This document shows positions 62,943-64,000 of a stretch of DNA of 64,000 bases, in pieces. A model generated the notes under the pieces. The model had not been told where the DNA came from. It did not search any database and was given only the letters and a program-made list of their open reading frames with translations. A program made the position numbers and the translations under genes. The first letter of the stretch is position 1. Every line of letters begins with the position of its first letter. This stretch comes from Allosphingosinicella deserti (GTDB lineage: Bacteria; Pseudomonadota; Alphaproteobacteria; Sphingomonadales; Sphingomonadaceae): positions 620,001-684,000 of the forward strand of contig NZ_PXYI01000001.1 of the NCBI RefSeq assembly GCF_003012735.1, read 5' to 3'.

Positions 62943-64000
62943 ATGTCGTATGTCCAGGAACAGCACGCGCCGGGAAAATGGTCTTTCATTGCGGCGGTGC
63001 TGTTTCCGGCGGTCGTCATCATCGTCGAACTCGTCACCGGCCTCTGCGCCGAGGCATTGTTCGATCCGCTGCCCTCGATAGGGCATGTCCTGCTGGTCGC
63101 CGCTGTCCCCGCGATCAACTGGCTGCTCTGGCGGGAGCAGAGACGCGATACGACGGGCTCGCTCTGGCTCCTGGTCGGCGGTGGTGCGGCGATCGTCGTG
63201 TCCGCAGCCTACGCGCTGCTGCTGCTGCCGATCCTTCCGTTCGCCGCCGTGGCGATCCTGCTGCTGGGGCTCGGCCTGCTGCCGTTCGCCCCCTTCGCAT
63301 CCCTGTTCTACGCCTTCCGCTGGACCTTTTCGCTGATGGCCGATCGTTCCGGAAGCTGGCTCTACGGGCTCGCAGGAGCAGCAGCGGGGCTTCTGCTGCT
63401 CGTGTTCGTCGATCTCCCCGCCACCGCCACCTATTTCGCGCTCAACCGCTACGAAGGAACTCCGGAGCAGCAGCGCAGCGCGGTGGCGCTGACTCGGGAG
63501 TTCGGCGACACCGACATGCTGCTCCGACTTGCGCATGGGGACACCAATCGGGCGACGGGGCTTGCCAGCTTCCTCCTGTCCTCGTGGAGCAATGGCCTGA
63601 GCGGCTCCGACCAGCCCCGCACCACGGCCGCCCGCGAGCTTTACTACCGGGTGACTGGAACGCCCTTCAGCGCCGAAGCTTCGCCCACGGATGGCCTCGG
63701 ACGGAGCCGCGACCGGCGGTTCCAATGGGACGAGGATCAAGGCGGAGAGAGCGTCGGCGGCCGGGTGGAGGGGTTGTCGCTCATCAGCTCGCGTCTGGAC
63801 GGCTCGATCGCAACCGCCGACAATCTCGGCTATTTCGAGTGGACCTTCGACATCGGCAATGCCGGTCCGGCGCAGAGCGAGGGACGTTTCACCATTGCGC
63901 TTCCGGAAGGGGCGGTGGCATCCCGTGCGACCTTGTGGGTCAACGGTGAGCCGAGGGAGGCGAGCGTCGCGCGCCGGAGTGCAGCACGGGCGGCCTATTC
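62943..64000 (+). CDS. Membrane protein with VIT-like domain, partial
   Basis: Starts at an ATG after GAAGAGGGA and stays open to the window end (352 codons shown). It has about four membrane helices in the first 165 residues (for example FIAAVLFPAVVIIVELVTGL), then a soluble part. The last visible stretch (GRFTIALPEGAVASRATLWVNGE then ARRSAARAAY) looks like a VIT domain, the beta-sandwich of inter-alpha-trypsin inhibitor proteins. VIT proteins with such N-terminal helices are known from exosortase-linked systems; no sorting signal can be seen because the C terminus is outside the window. Confidence 0.6.
   Translation, partial: MSYVQEQHAPGKWSFIAAVLFPAVVIIVELVTGLCAEALFDPLPSIGHVLLVAAVPAINWLLWREQRRDTTGSLWLLVGGGAAIVVSAAYALLLLPILPFAAVAILLLGLGLLPFAPFASLFYAFRWTFSLMADRSGSWLYGLAGAAAGLLLLVFVDLPATATYFALNRYEGTPEQQRSAVALTREFGDTDMLLRLAHGDTNRATGLASFLLSSWSNGLSGSDQPRTTAARELYYRVTGTPFSAEASPTDGLGRSRDRRFQWDEDQGGESVGGRVEGLSLISSRLDGSIATADNLGYFEWTFDIGNAGPAQSEGRFTIALPEGAVASRATLWVNGEPREASVARRSAARAAY

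Overview
The window is a GC-rich alphaproteobacterial chromosome segment, most likely from a sphingomonad. This rests on a Caulobacter-type TonB-dependent receptor, a MucR-type Ros zinc-finger regulator, Ti-type mobilisation genes and dense ATGA-coupled operons. No rRNA, tRNA, CRISPR array or complete insertion sequence was seen.

Layout. (1) About 0.3-7.9 kb is part of a mobilisable element: an AlpA-like regulator, an ArdC-like antirestriction protein, a sigma-region-4 protein, a nucleotidyltransferase-HEPN fusion, a MucR regulator, traD and traC, a Ti/RSF1010-type oriT, and the relaxase-helicase traA. No integrase or mating-pore genes are visible, so the element continues to the left or is a remnant. 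(2) 8.0-16.9 kb is a carbohydrate locus: a secreted GH2 enzyme, a TonB-dependent receptor, a CehA/PHP-like secreted protein and KduI. It points to uptake and breakdown of a uronate-containing glycan. (3) 17.1-19.8 kb is a complete ECF41 sigma-factor module. An oxidoreductase, a membrane protein and the sigma factor form one operon, diverging from an AhpD/carboxymuconolactone-decarboxylase-like gene. Both directions carry a near-perfect ECF41 promoter. (4) 20.2-23.9 kb is a two-gene cassette: a small protein coupled to a 1163-residue nuclease-like/NACHT/repeat protein. This architecture resembles anti-phage STAND defence systems. (5) 24.5-27.2 kb holds a small lipoprotein and a membrane sulfatase-fold protein.

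(6) 27.2-50.7 kb is a 19-gene extracellular contractile injection system (eCIS), all on the minus strand and transcribed from about 50.7 kb downward. The order is sheath, tube, T4-baseplate-like protein, proline-rich protein, DUF4255 cap, AAA+ ATPase, a small protein, a small Cys-motif protein, a 1088-residue DUF4157 protein with three separate HExxH zinc sites, tube-initiator and LysM proteins, hub, spike, PAAR, gp25, two baseplate-J proteins, a gpI/beta-helix protein and a DUF6519 protein. No capsid, terminase, portal or lysis gene is present, so it is not a prophage. The DUF4157 protein and its small neighbour share a Cys-rich N-terminal motif and are the best cargo candidates.

(7) 52.2-53.5 kb is a GH43-type protein. 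(8) 53.5-62.7 kb is a tightly coupled minus-strand operon: class I HMG-CoA reductase, UbiA-type prenyltransferase, PEP-utilising phosphotransferase, DUF3419 (BtaA-like) aminocarboxypropyltransferase, phytol/dolichol-kinase-like membrane protein, GNAT acyltransferase and OleC-like AMP ligase. It looks like an undescribed isoprenoid- or lipid-type biosynthetic locus. (9) A divergent membrane protein with a VIT-like region runs off the right end.

The most notable systems are the eCIS with its triple-zincin protein, the NACHT cassette, the HMG-CoA reductase/UbiA operon and the ECF41 promoter pair.
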